This document shows, in pieces, positions 19,199-28,890 of a DNA stretch of 64,000 nucleotides (the first letter of the stretch is position 1; each line of letters opens with the position of its first letter). The position numbers and the translations under genes are program-made. The DNA lies in contig CAWFPR010000026.1 in NCBI GenBank assembly GCA_963817635.1, positions 143,778-207,777 of the forward strand. The letters are read 5' to 3'. The DNA comes from CAWFPR01 sp963817635 (GTDB lineage: Bacteria > Acidobacteriota > Vicinamibacteria > Vicinamibacterales > 2-12-FULL-66-21). The notes under the pieces were generated by a model. The model was not told the origin of the DNA. It searched no databases and saw only the letters and a list, made by a program, of their open reading frames with translations.

Positions 19199-19990
19199 AT
19201 GTCCAAGGTGATGATGCTCCTGCTATCGGCCGTGCTGTCGGCTGCACCGGCAGCGGCGCAGCAGGCTGACGCCACGCATGTCTCGGTCTCCGCCCCCGTC
19301 ACGATCGTCGAAATCGATCTCGGCAAGCTGAAGGGGGACCTGCGACGGCTGTCGTGGGCGCCGGACGGCAGCGAGTTGTATCTGCAGACCGCCGAGGCCG
19401 ACACACGGCTCGGGTGGAAGCTCCACCATTACCTGATCCGCACGGACGGCACGAAGCCGGCGAGCGTGAAGGCGGAGCCCGACTGGTCGACGACCTACTG
19501 GACCTGGAAGTCCGCGCAGTCCGCACCGGGCGTGGCGTCCTGGACGATCGCCGTCGATCAGAAGACCGAGCGCGTCAGCGCCACGGCCACGCCGATGGCG
19601 GGCAACGCCGCGCGCGGTGATCCCGTCAGCGGCGGGGCGGGCGGCGTCAGCGTGGAAGAAGTCGGCAACGTCACCCAGCAGTCGCAGAACGTCCAGGTGA
19701 TCACGCTGACGCTCAAAGGAGAGGCGATCGGAAAGTTCGTGAACGCCCCGGCGATTCCGGGGCTGACCTTCGGGTGGGGAAAGACCGGGTCTGGTCTCGT
19801 GGCCTTCGCGCGCCCCGACGGCAAGCTCGTCGTGATGGATGTTGCGGGCCACAAGCAGGATGTGGCCTCGGCCCGCAACGCGGTTCTGCCCGCCTTCACG
19901 ACCGATGGATTGCGGCTCGCGTGGCTCGAGAAGACCGGCGGCAAGAAGTACGCGCTGCGCGTCGCCGACGTCAAGGTCGAGATGCCATGA
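19199..19990 (+). CDS. Exported PD40-like protein, paralogue of the gene at 8206
   Basis: 263 residues with GGAGGG before the ATG. A signal peptide ends at AAAQQAD. LSWAPDGSELYLQTAE (about residue 57) and LPAFTTDGLRLAWLEKTGG (about residue 232) are propeller-blade motifs. A glycine-rich insert (VSGGAGGVSVEEVGN) lies in the middle. Its stop codon overlaps the next start (ATGA at 19987-19990), which ties it translationally to the second VWA gene. Role unknown. Confidence 0.75.
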   Translation: MSKVMMLLLSAVLSAAPAAAQQADATHVSVSAPVTIVEIDLGKLKGDLRRLSWAPDGSELYLQTAEADTRLGWKLHHYLIRTDGTKPASVKAEPDWSTTYWTWKSAQSAPGVASWTIAVDQKTERVSATATPMAGNAARGDPVSGGAGGVSVEEVGNVTQQSQNVQVITLTLKGEAIGKFVNAPAIPGLTFGWGKTGSGLVAFARPDGKLVVMDVAGHKQDVASARNAVLPAFTTDGLRLAWLEKTGGKKYALRVADVKVEMP

Positions 19991-22090
19991 CCGCGGCGGG
20001 CGTCAACCGCGCACGGCTGGCCGTGGCGATCGTCCTCGCCGCGGCCGCGTGCCTCCAGGGTTTCGGCCCCGCGCGCGCCGCGCAGGATCCGCCGCAGCAG
20101 CCCTCGTTCCGCACGACGACGACACTCGTCGAGGTGGACGTGATCGTGCGCGACAAGCAGCGTCAGTTCGTCGAGGGCCTTACGGCTGATGATTTCGAGG
20201 TCGTCGAGGAAGGGACGCCACAACGGATCCAGACCTTGTATGTCGTGGAGGGCGCGCGCGTCCAGCCCGTTCCTGTCGCAGCAGGCTCGGCGCCGGCCGT
20301 CACGGCCGCACCGATGCCTCCGACGCCCGGACCGCCGTCGGCCCAGCGCGTCTTCGTGCTGATGTTCGACCAGGCCCATCTCGATCAGAACTCCTTCAAG
20401 CGGCTCCAGCCGGCGGCCGAGCAGTTCCTGCGAACCGATTTCCAGGCCGGCGATGTCGGAGGCGTGCTGATGGGCACGACCATGGTCGGCAACAAGCTGA
20501 CCCCGGACCGCGACATGCTGCTCGCAGCCGTGCAGAGCGCGAAGCTGAGCCAGGAGTCAACCTCCCTGCAACGGGACCTTCGCGACTGGCCTCGCATGAG
20601 CCAGGTCGAAGCGATCCGCATCGCGCTCGCGAACGACTCGCGAATCCTGGACCAGGTGACCGATCGGGCCAATCGCGAAGCCTCTGACAATCCCAGGAGC
20701 CAATTCGACGCCGAGGGTCTCGTGCGCCAGAAGGCCACCCAGGCCGCGACCCAGCTGCAGGCGTCGGCCGCGCAGACGCTGAAGGCGCTCTACGCGCTTG
20801 TGACCGGGCTCGGGCGCGTACCAGGCCGCAAGACCGTCATCCTGATGACGGAGGGCTTCATGTTCGAAGAATCCTGGGGCGCGCTGCGGCAGATTGTCGC
20901 GCAGGCGGCGCGCTCCGACGTGCGCATCTACACGCTCGACGCGCTCGGCCTGCGGCGCGGCGACACCGGGACGGACTTGTCGCAGATGAACCCGCTCGAA
21001 ACCGGCGGCCAGGTCCCCACCGCGGCATACAACACGGTCGAAGAAGGGCCGAACACGCTCGCCGTCGATACCGGCGGCTACGTGATCCGCCACACCAACG
21101 ACTTCACGGGCGCGCTCGCCGAGGTGTCGCGCGACACCAGCAGTTACTACGTGATCGGCTACAGCCCGACCAACGCCAGGATGGACGGCACGTTCAGGCA
21201 GATTTCGGTGCGCGTGAAGCGTCCGGATGTCGAGGTGCGGGCGCGCAAGGGATACCTCGCGGTCCCGGTGGCGGCGCCGGCCGGTCGCGGGGCCGCGCCA
21301 GCCGCGGCGCCGACCACGCCGCCGGCTCCTCCGGTCGCGCCCCCCGCCGCTCCCACGGCGACGCCGGTCGTGGATCCGGCCACAGGACCGGCCGGACTGG
21401 CCACGGCGCCGGTCATCATGCGCCCGGACACCGCCACCCGCGTGCGCGATCTCGAGACGATGCGTCCCGACGCTGGTGCGGGGAAGGACGCCGCATCACA
21501 GGGTTGGGATCGGTACCGGAAAGGAGATCTCGAAGGAGCCGAGCGGCTGCTCGGCGAGGCCGCCGCGCGCAAAGAGGCGGCCCCGTGGGTCCACTACGCG
21601 CTGGGCTTCACGAAATTCGGCCTCTCCAAACCGCAGGAGGCCGTCGTCTCGTGGGAGCGCGTCCGCGCCTCGGCGCCCGAGTTCACGGAGGTCTACCTCG
21701 ACCTCGCCGACGCTTATATCATGGTGGACGATCCCGGCCGGGCCGTGTCGGTGTTGCGTGACGCGGAACGGCGCTGGCCGGCGAACGCCGAGGTGCTCAA
21801 CGCCCTAGGCACGGTGCAGGTGCGGCGTGGAGCGCTCAACGATGCCATCGATACCTTCGGACGCGCCGTCGATCGTCAGCCGAGAGACTCGCTGGCCTAC
21901 TTCAATCTCGGCCGCACGCACGAGCTTCGCTACTACCAGATGCGGCGCTTCTCGCGGCCGGGTGCGCGGTGGGCCGACAATCCGGAGGAGCTCAGGAAAG
22001 CCGGTGAGGTACCACGAGGCTTACCTGAAGATGGGCGGACCGTACGAGACCGACGCGCGCGCGGGCCTCGAACGCGTTCGCTGGAAATAG
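19987..22090 (+). CDS. Second secreted VWA/TPR protein, frameshift near its end
   Basis: About 700 residues, signal peptide ending ARAAQDPP. As in the gene at 16583, a VDVIVRDKQRQFVEGLTADDFEVVEEG beta domain is followed by a VWA-type domain; its MIDAS position reads MFDQAHLDQNS, again without DxSxS. RKTVILMTEGFMF and SSYYVIGYSPTNARMDG are the conserved later strands. A Pro/Ala-rich linker (about residues 435-480) leads to TPRs (residues 500-680). Near base 22003 the frame shifts: the uncorrected frame runs to 22236 into the convergent gene, whereas removing one G gives RYHEAYLKMGGPYETDARAG and a stop at 22090, which fits the family better. Confidence 0.78.
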
Positions 22091-22103
22091 CCGGGACGCC
22101 CGG

Positions 22104-23012
22104 TTACTTCAGTTGCTCGAGCGCCTTGCGGGCGGCCGGCGCCTCGGGGGCATCCGGCGAGAGTTCGAGGAACTTCGTGAGGTCTGCCTTGGTGCCCTCC
22201 CTGTCCCCCTTCCGGAGGCGCACGAGCGCCCGGTAGTAATAGCCATCTCCCTTGCCGGGGAACCGCGCGATCGCTTTTTCGAAGTAGGGCAGCGCCTCGT
22301 CGGCCTTGTCGTTGTTCAGCAGGTTGATGCCGATGTTCACGAAGACGGCCGGATCCTTGATTAGGGAATCGTCGACCGTGTCCATCACCTGCCGGCCCTC
22401 GTCGAGGCGGTTCGTCTCCATCAGCACGTTGGCCAGCAGCATCTTGCTCGTCTGGTCCTCCGGGTTCTTCTCGATCCCCAGCTTCAGGTACTTGATGGCG
22501 TCGTCATAATTCTTCTCGGCATAGTACGTCTGGGCCAGAAACGGGTAGACACCCGTGTAGTTCGGGTGCTGCTCGAGGAGCGACATGTAGATGGCGCGGG
22601 CCTCTGCCCATTTCTTCTGGTTGACCAGCGCGGAGGCCTTTTCGACCTCGACGCGGACGACCGCCTGCTCGTTCTGCTTCAGGACGATCTCGATCGCAGG
22701 CATGCGGGTCAACTCGGCGACCGACGCGGATATGCGGCGGGTCTCGTAAGTCGGAAGCTCGAAATCAAGCTGCCACTGGCCGCGCCCGAGGCCGCCGGCG
22801 GCCCATTCCCCTTTCTTGTCGGTCTTGACCTCCCTGCTCCCGCTGGCCCCGGGCAGCGCGAGCCTGACCATCACGCCTTCGAGTGGTTTGCCTGATTCGT
22901 CGGTGACCTTGCCGGACAGCCTGCCCATGCCGCGGAGCGACTGGGCCGTCGCGACTGATGCTGCCGCGATCACGATGAGCGCAACCACGAATCCACGGTT
23001 GAGCGTTCTCAT
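22104..23012 (-). CDS. Exported TPR protein with N-terminal carboxypeptidase-regulatory-like domain
   Basis: 302 residues. ATG 23012 was chosen because GAGGTGAG precedes it and a clean signal peptide follows (ending SVATAQS); a 143-residue upstream extension is low-complexity and rejected. Residues 35-110 form a CarboxypepD_reg-like beta-sandwich (GRLSGKVTDESGKPLEGVMV). Residues 125-300 are four or five TPRs (WAEARAIYMSLLEQHPNYTG, YDDAIKYLKLGIEKNPEDQT, ADEALPYFEKAIARFPGKGD). It converges on the VWA/TPR operon with only 13 bases between the stop codons. Probably a periplasmic protein-protein interaction scaffold. Confidence 0.8.
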   Translation of the reverse strand: MRTLNRGFVVALIVIAAASVATAQSLRGMGRLSGKVTDESGKPLEGVMVRLALPGASGSREVKTDKKGEWAAGGLGRGQWQLDFELPTYETRRISASVAELTRMPAIEIVLKQNEQAVVRVEVEKASALVNQKKWAEARAIYMSLLEQHPNYTGVYPFLAQTYYAEKNYDDAIKYLKLGIEKNPEDQTSKMLLANVLMETNRLDEGRQVMDTVDDSLIKDPAVFVNIGINLLNNDKADEALPYFEKAIARFPGKGDGYYYRALVRLRKGDREGTKADLTKFLELSPDAPEAPAARKALEQLK

Positions 23013-23328
23013 TGGATACTCACCTCTTGGGGCGTCCCTGACGCCGGGGATCCTGCCGCGCCAAAGCATGCCGGCACGGACGGCAATCGGATTCTCGATC
23101 GGAAAATTGTAGCCCATCCAGACGCTCGCGGCCCAGGGGTCGCCGCCACGACAGCGGCTGTCGCCGACTGGAAGACCTGCCCGAAGCAGGACCAGAACAT
23201 CTCGCGCGCCTTCTCGAGCGGGCGTCGGCTGGTACTCAGGGGCCGATCGGCGCCGGCTCCGGAACTGCCCGGCTCGTGAGAGACTGGCGCCGGATGAGCC
23301 GTCGTGTTCGGCCGACAAAGGAGCATGT

Positions 23329-24984
23329 ATGCCGGGAAGGCGAATCGCTGTTCTGGGTGGTGGCGTAGCGGGCCTGAGCGCTGCGCACGAGCTGGCCGAG
23401 CGCGGATTCGACGTCGACGTGTACGAGCGCAGGGCTGTCACGGGCGGAAAGGCGCGGAGCCTTTCGGTCCCCGGCTCTGGCGTCGCAGGCCGGGTGGACC
23501 TGCCAGGTGAGCACGGCTTCCGCTTCTTTCCCGGCTTCTACAAGCACATCACCGACACGATGCGGCGCACGCCGTATGGCGCGCACGGCAGCGTGTACGA
23601 CAACCTCACGGTCGCCACGCGCATCCTGCTCGCACGGGCGGGACGATCGGAGATCGTGTGGACGGCGCGACAGCCGGCGAACCTGGAAGACCTGCGCGTG
23701 TTCCTGATCGAGCTGTTCACGCCACTCGGCGTGCCACCCGAGGAAATCGCGTTCTTCGTCAGCCGGCTGCTGGTCATCGCCACGAGCTGTCCTGAGCGCC
23801 GGCTGAAGGAGTACGAGACGCTCAAGTGGTGGGATTTCATCGGCGCGCCGCAGCGATCGGCGTCCTATCAGGCCTACCTGGGCCAGGGCCTGACCCGGTC
23901 GCTCGTGGCGATGCGCGCCGAGGAGAGCAGCGTGCGGACGGTCGGCGTGATCCTGCTGCAACTGCTGTGGGGACTCATCGGGCCGGGGCAGGTATTCGAC
24001 CGGTTGCTGAACGGGCCCACCAACGACGTGTGGATCGCGCCGTGGACCACCTACCTCGAGGCCCGCGGCGTGCGGTTCCATCACGACGTCCGCGTCACCG
24101 GTTTCGACGTCGATGCCGGACGCGTGCGGCGCGTGCGCGCCGAGCGGGCCGGGCAGAGGCTGCCGATCGAAGCCGACGCGTACATCAGCGCGGTGCCGGT
24201 GGAAGTCATGGCGACGCTCGTGGACGAGCCGCTGAAGCTCGCCGCGCCGTCGCTCGCCGGACTCGGCCAGCTCAGGACCCGCTGGATGAACGGCATCCAG
24301 TTCTACCTGCGCCGGGACGTGCCGCTCGCGCATGGGCACACGATCTACCTCGACTCTCCCTGGGCGCTCACGTCGATTTCACAGCGACAGTTCTGGACCG
24401 GCGTCGATCTGTCCCGCTATGGCGACGGGGGCGTGGCCGGCATCCTGTCGGTGGACATCTCGGAGTGGGATGCGCCAGGCATCCTGCACAGGAAGCCGGC
24501 AACTGCGTGCAGCGCCCAGGAGATCAAAGAAGAGGTGTGGGCGCAGTTGCAGCAGCACCTGAACGACGGCGCGGCACCGGTCATCGAGGACGGGAACCTG
24601 TTGGCGTGGTTCCTCGACCCGGATATCGAGTTCCCCAACCCGAACGCGGCAACGAACCTCGAGCCGCTGCTCGTCAACACGGCCGGCTCGCTCCAGTACC
24701 GGCCGGACGCGCAAATCGAAATCCCGAATTTGTTCCTCGCGTCCGACTACGTCCGCACCTACACGGACATCGCGTGCATGGAGGCGGCGAACGAAGCCGC
24801 GCGACGCGCGGTCAACTGCCTCCTCGCGGCGCAGCCCGCGAGCCAGGCTCCGGCCACGCTGTGGCCGCTGGAGGAGCCCGTGTTCCTGCTGCCGCTTCAG
24901 GAGGTCGATCGGATCCGCTTCCGTCTCGGGCTTCCCAACAATCTCGCGGCCGCCTGGGCCGATCGAACGCCGCGGCTGGTGTAA
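23329..24984 (+). CDS. FAD-dependent amine oxidase/desaturase-like oxidoreductase
   Basis: 551 residues, AAGGAG upstream of ATG 23329. The N-terminus RIAVLGGGVAGLSAAHELAERGF is the GxGxxG FAD-binding fold and is followed by VYERRAVTGGKARS, as in phytoene desaturase, hydroxysqualene dehydroxylase and related enzymes. GEHGFRFFPGFYKHITDTMRR is also typical of that group. The C-terminal NLFLASDYVRTYTDIACMEAANEAARRAV closes the FAD site. The substrate may be an isoprenoid, but no carotenoid or hopanoid genes lie nearby, so this is only a family-level call. Confidence 0.75.
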   Translation: MPGRRIAVLGGGVAGLSAAHELAERGFDVDVYERRAVTGGKARSLSVPGSGVAGRVDLPGEHGFRFFPGFYKHITDTMRRTPYGAHGSVYDNLTVATRILLARAGRSEIVWTARQPANLEDLRVFLIELFTPLGVPPEEIAFFVSRLLVIATSCPERRLKEYETLKWWDFIGAPQRSASYQAYLGQGLTRSLVAMRAEESSVRTVGVILLQLLWGLIGPGQVFDRLLNGPTNDVWIAPWTTYLEARGVRFHHDVRVTGFDVDAGRVRRVRAERAGQRLPIEADAYISAVPVEVMATLVDEPLKLAAPSLAGLGQLRTRWMNGIQFYLRRDVPLAHGHTIYLDSPWALTSISQRQFWTGVDLSRYGDGGVAGILSVDISEWDAPGILHRKPATACSAQEIKEEVWAQLQQHLNDGAAPVIEDGNLLAWFLDPDIEFPNPNAATNLEPLLVNTAGSLQYRPDAQIEIPNLFLASDYVRTYTDIACMEAANEAARRAVNCLLAAQPASQAPATLWPLEEPVFLLPLQEVDRIRFRLGLPNNLAAAWADRTPRLV

Positions 24985-25220
24985 AGCCAACCAGGCGGAA
25001 GAGCCGGGACGTGCGTCGAGGCTGCACGATCGCTCATCCGGCGGGCGCGTCCTTTTCCGGCGCGCGCCCTGCGCGGCCGTTGACGCCCGCTCGACCCGTT
25101 CCGGCAGTCCCTCACGCCGCCCCTGCGCGACAACCAAAGTCCAAGGCCGCCGTTCGAACGTCTATTCACAGAGCAGGCGGACGGTAGCGCATGGGAAACC
25201 GCAGGCACGGGAGAAGGACG

Positions 25221-26018
25221 ATGAGAATGCGGCCCTGGCTGCAGGCGGGTTTCACGATGGGTCTGCTCGTCGTCCTGGCGGCGGCAGCGTCCGCGCAGCG
25301 GGGCAGGTTCCGGTCGAGTCCCATTGATGTGCCGATCGACGGGGCGCCGTCCTACGACGGACGCTTCATTTTCGCGCGCCTGAAGTTCGATACCGCTCCG
25401 GGGGGCTACTACTTCCGCGGCCTGCCGGCCTGGGCGCACGGCTACCTCAGCGCGCTGCAGGGGCACCGCTCCGAGACCAATCTCACCAAGATCCTCAACA
25501 GCGTCACGAACATGAATCCCCATCTCGACGGCACGGCGGTCGTTGACGTGGCCGGTCCGGAGCTGTTCGACTATCCGGTCGTGTACGCAACCGAGCCCGG
25601 ATTCATGGCGCTCGACGATGCGGACGCAGCGAACCTGCGGAACTACCTCCACAAGGGCGGGTTCGTCATCTTCGACGACTTCCGCGGATACGACGACTGG
25701 CAGAGCTTCAGCGCCTCGATGGAGCGCGTGCTCCCCGGGGAGCACCTTCAGCAGCTCGCGCGCACGCATCCGATCTTCCATTCGTTCTTCGAGATCGGCA
25801 CGCTGAATTTCCGCCAGGCCTACGATCGCGGCACGCCGGAGTTCTACGGGATGTTCGACCACGACGACCCGTCGAAGCCGCTGCAGATGATCGTGAACTT
25901 CAACAACGACGTGTCGGAATACTGGGAGTTCTCGGACACGGGATTCGCGCCGATCGCCCTGTCGAACGAAGCCTACAAGCTCGGCGTCAACTACGTGATC
26001 TACGGCCTGACCCATTGA
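25221..26018 (+). CDS. Exported DUF4159-domain protein
   Basis: About 265 residues from ATG 25221; ATG 25191 and 25227 are alternatives, with AGAAGGA just before them. A signal peptide (LLVVLAAAASAQRG) is followed by the DUF4159 fold: FARLKFDTA, TNLTKILNSVTN, ELFDYPVVYATEPGFMAL, LRNYLHKGGFVIFDDFRGY. DUF4159 proteins are usually encoded with MoxR/VWA-type genes, but here the gene stands alone. The fold resembles a class I glutamine amidotransferase-like domain without the catalytic triad (family knowledge). Function unknown. Confidence 0.75.
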   Translation: MRMRPWLQAGFTMGLLVVLAAAASAQRGRFRSSPIDVPIDGAPSYDGRFIFARLKFDTAPGGYYFRGLPAWAHGYLSALQGHRSETNLTKILNSVTNMNPHLDGTAVVDVAGPELFDYPVVYATEPGFMALDDADAANLRNYLHKGGFVIFDDFRGYDDWQSFSASMERVLPGEHLQQLARTHPIFHSFFEIGTLNFRQAYDRGTPEFYGMFDHDDPSKPLQMIVNFNNDVSEYWEFSDTGFAPIALSNEAYKLGVNYVIYGLTH

Positions 26019-26079
26019 AGGTCCCGCCCGCGCCCTCGTGTGTCGCGGTCGGGCCGGACGCCCGCGACCCTGCACGCGC

Positions 26080-26085
26080 TACAAT
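26080..26085 (+). promoter_or_regulatory. Candidate -10 hexamer TACAAT
   Basis: TACAAT ends eight bases before ATG 26094 and no ribosome binding site is present, consistent with a leaderless transcript of the small downstream gene. Confidence 0.45.
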
Positions 26086-26093
26086 GGGCCACC

Positions 26094-26450
26094 ATGGTGA
26101 GCGTGACGCTTCTCGCGGACCGCGCCGTGTTCGAGGTCGAGGGCCTGCACCAATTGTGGGCGCTCCGAAGCCGCTTCGACATTCCCCTGACACACATCAC
26201 GGGTGCGGAGGTCGATCCCGAACAGGTCGCGCGCTGGTGGCACGGGTGGAAGATAGCGGGCACCGCCGTGCCGGGGCTGTTCGCCGCGGGCACGTTCTAC
26301 TACCACGGGGAGCTGGTGTTCTGGGACGTCCGCGACCCGGCCGCGACGATCATCGTGTCGCTGGATCACGAGCGATACAAGAAACTGATTATCGAGGTCA
26401 ACGATCCGGAGGCGGTGGCCGCCAGGCTCCGGGCGGCGCTGCGCACATGA
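26094..26450 (+). CDS. Small PH-like-domain protein
   Basis: 118 residues with no signal peptide. The strand pattern (VSVTLLADRAVFEVEG, FDIPLTHITGAEVDPE, GELVFWDVRDPAATIIVSLDH, KKLIIEVNDPEAVAARLRAAL) fits the bacterial PH-like proteins that end in a valine/asparate-containing helix. Function unknown. ATG 26094 was chosen over an in-frame GTG upstream because of the TACAAT element. The next gene, a membrane transporter, lies 84 bases downstream on the same strand. Confidence 0.65.
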   Translation: MVSVTLLADRAVFEVEGLHQLWALRSRFDIPLTHITGAEVDPEQVARWWHGWKIAGTAVPGLFAAGTFYYHGELVFWDVRDPAATIIVSLDHERYKKLIIEVNDPEAVAARLRAALRT

Positions 26451-26534
26451 TCTCGTGGTCGTGGGGCCAGCAAATCCCGGCTGCGGTGCTTTTGGCGGCC
26501 GCGGGATCGGAGAGGGTGCGATAATCCGTCTGCC

Positions 26535-27677
26535 TTGATTTCTTCCACGCTCGCCCTCGCGACGCTCATCGCGTTCACGACCGCCCTCGCCTTCTGGCTG
26601 GATCGCCATGTGCGCGTCTTCTCGAAGGTCGGGGCGTCACTCCTCGCCATGATCTTCGGCGCCATCCTGTCCAACTCGGGACTCGTGCCGGCGACCTCGC
26701 CGGTATACGACGCGATTTCCGGCCCGGTCACCAACCTGGCCATCGCGTGGCTGCTGCTGTCGGTGGACCTGCGCATCCTGAAGCTGGTGGGGCCGCGCAC
26801 GCTCGCGGCCTTTGCCCTGGCCTGCGCCGGCACCATCATCGGGGCTTTCCTGGGCGCCGTGGCATTCGCGGACCAGCTCGGCGACAACACGTGGCGCATG
26901 GCTGGTGTTTTTACCGGCACCTACACGGGAGGCTCGCTGAACTTCGTGGCGGTGGGCAAGGCCGTGGGACTGCCCGACAGCGTCTGGGCCGGGACGACCG
27001 CCGCCGACGCGCTCACGGGCGGGTTGTGGATGGCGGCGAACCTCACCGTGCCGCTGTGGCTCGCGCGGTTCTTTCCGCCGGTGCCGGCCTCCGCCCTCGA
27101 GTCCGGCGAGGGAAAGGGCAAGCAGGCGCACCCCTTCTTCGACGCCGCGTCGGTGTCGGCCACCGATCTCTCGGTGCTATTGGCGGCCGGGCTCGGCCTG
27201 CTCGTGGCCGCGGACCTCACGGCGAGGCTCATGCCCCAGGTGCCGTCCATCCTGTGGCTCACGACCTACGCGCTGATCCTGGGCCACACCAAGCCCTTCA
27301 CGCACGCCGAAGGCACGCTTCAGCTCGGCACGTTGCTGCTGCACCTGTTCTTCGTGATCATCGGCATCTGGTCGCGGGTGAGTCAGATCGTCGCGGTCGG
27401 GATCGTGGTCTTCTACTACACCGCGACCGTCATCGGCACCCATGGACTTGTCGTCTACGGCGTCGGGCGCATGCTGAAGCTGGATCTGGGCACCTTGTCG
27501 GTGGCATCGCAGGCGGCGGTGGGCGGACCGTCAACGGCCCTCGCGGTCGCCGTGGGACGAGGGTGGCCGGGACTGGTCCTGCCCGGGATCATCCTCGGAT
27601 TGCTCGGGTACGCGGTCGGGAACTACCTGGGCTTCGGCGTCGCCAACATTGTACGCGGCCTCGGTATCGGGCTGTGA
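26535..27677 (+). CDS. DUF819-family membrane transporter
   Basis: 380 residues with about eleven hydrophobic segments. The N-terminus (ALATLIAFTTALAFWLDRHVRVFSKVGASLLAMIFGAILSNSG) and the centre GVFTGTYTGGSLNFVAVGKAVGLPDS are characteristic of DUF819 proteins, which belong to the sodium/substrate symporter-like group. The protein probably starts at TTG 26535, since no ATG is available before conserved residues; GATAAT lies nine bases upstream. The aspartoacylase-like gene follows 53 bases later on the same strand, so the transporter may import its substrate (inference). Confidence 0.8.
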   Translation: MISSTLALATLIAFTTALAFWLDRHVRVFSKVGASLLAMIFGAILSNSGLVPATSPVYDAISGPVTNLAIAWLLLSVDLRILKLVGPRTLAAFALACAGTIIGAFLGAVAFADQLGDNTWRMAGVFTGTYTGGSLNFVAVGKAVGLPDSVWAGTTAADALTGGLWMAANLTVPLWLARFFPPVPASALESGEGKGKQAHPFFDAASVSATDLSVLLAAGLGLLVAADLTARLMPQVPSILWLTTYALILGHTKPFTHAEGTLQLGTLLLHLFFVIIGIWSRVSQIVAVGIVVFYYTATVIGTHGLVVYGVGRMLKLDLGTLSVASQAAVGGPSTALAVAVGRGWPGLVLPGIILGLLGYAVGNYLGFGVANIVRGLGIGL

Positions 27678-27730
27678 TCTCGTAAAGCCCGGGTGAACGT
27701 ATCGCGAACAGAGAGGTGAGGTGAGTCATC

Positions 27731-28778
27731 GTGTCTGACGTCACGCACGCGGCACCGGTCCCGTTCACACTAGGCGGCGTGACCGCTCAGCCAGGCACGG
27801 CGGCGTCAGGCGAGCTGGTCGTGTCGCCGCACGGAGGGGACAGCGGCACGACGATTCCGTTCTCCATCCTGCACGGCCTCCGCCGCGGGCCGGTTCTCGC
27901 CCTGATTGCCGGAACCCACGGCGCCGAGTACCCGTCGATACTCGCCCTGCAGCGGCTGCGCGCGGCGATTGCCCCTGGGGAACTCGCAGGCACGATCGTC
28001 ATGGTGCACGTGGCGAACATGCCGTCGTTCCTGCTGCGAACCGTCTACTACTCCCCGGTGGATCGGCACAACCTGAACCGCGTCTATCCTGGCAGACCCG
28101 ACGGCACGCTCTCCGAGCGGATCGCCGACACCATCACGCGCGAGGTGATCGATCGCTGCACGCACCTGATCGATCTCCATTCGGGCGACGCGAACGAATC
28201 GCTGTGGCCCTACGTGGTACTGGTTCACGAACGGCTCGCCGGAGGTCACGGAGGCCGGGCGCCAGATGGTGCTGGCTTTCGGCATCGACTACATCGTCGT
28301 GGACAACACCCGGACGACCGATCCCGCCCGTTCGGCCTTCACGGCCAACACCGCGATCCTGCGCGGGAAGCCGGCGCTCACCACGGAATCGGGGGGCATG
28401 GGGCTGAGCGACGAGGAGTCGATCGCGCGGGTCGAGCGAGGCGTCGCGGGTGTGCTGCGCCACCTCGGGATGCGGGCGACAGGCCCGGCGCCGCTCGACT
28501 CCCCCGTGTGGCTGCGACCCGGCCGGGTCCTGAGGAGCGGAGTGACCGGTATCTTCTTTCCCGCGGTCGAGCGCGGACAGACGGTGTCGCAGGGGGCGCT
28601 GATCGGGCGCACGACGGATTTCCACGGCCGCACGCTGGAAGAGATCCGTGCGCCGTTCGACGGCCAGATCCTCTACGTGGTCGGGACGCCGCCGATGACG
28701 AAAGGTGAGCCGATCGCGTTCATCACGACGCGCGCCACAGAGGCGGACTTCCCGCGGCAGGCTCAGGGGCAGGCGTAG
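27731..28778 (+). CDS. Succinylglutamate desuccinylase/aspartoacylase-family deacylase, frameshifted
   Basis: GTG 27731 follows GAGGTGAGG. The zinc ligands are seen in GTHGAEYPSI (H and E) and in LIDLHSGDANESLW (second H), with DRHNLNRVYPG between them as in the AstE/AspA family. A single extra G at 28216-28217 shifts the frame; after correction SLWPYVYWFTNGSPEVTEAGRQ runs on into MVLAFGIDYIVVDNT and on to the stop at 28778, giving a protein of about 348 residues. The C-terminal part is the usual barrel-sandwich domain. Likely removes an N-acyl group from an amino acid or small amine. Convergent with a paralogue at 28891. Confidence 0.8.
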
Positions 28779-28890
28779 GTGCGCCCTGGCGCCCACGGCT
28801 GCCGTATTTTTTCTTCCGGCCCACTGATCTCACCGATCACACAGATCGCGATCGGCCGCAAGAGCGTCTGAGGCGGTGTCCGCCTGGCAC
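28779..28890. terminator. Possible terminator region between convergent deacylase genes
   Basis: GCGC-CCTG-GCGC and ACGG-CTG-CCGT short hairpins at 28782-28804 are followed by TATTTTTTCTT. The stems are short, so this is a weak call. Confidence 0.3.
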
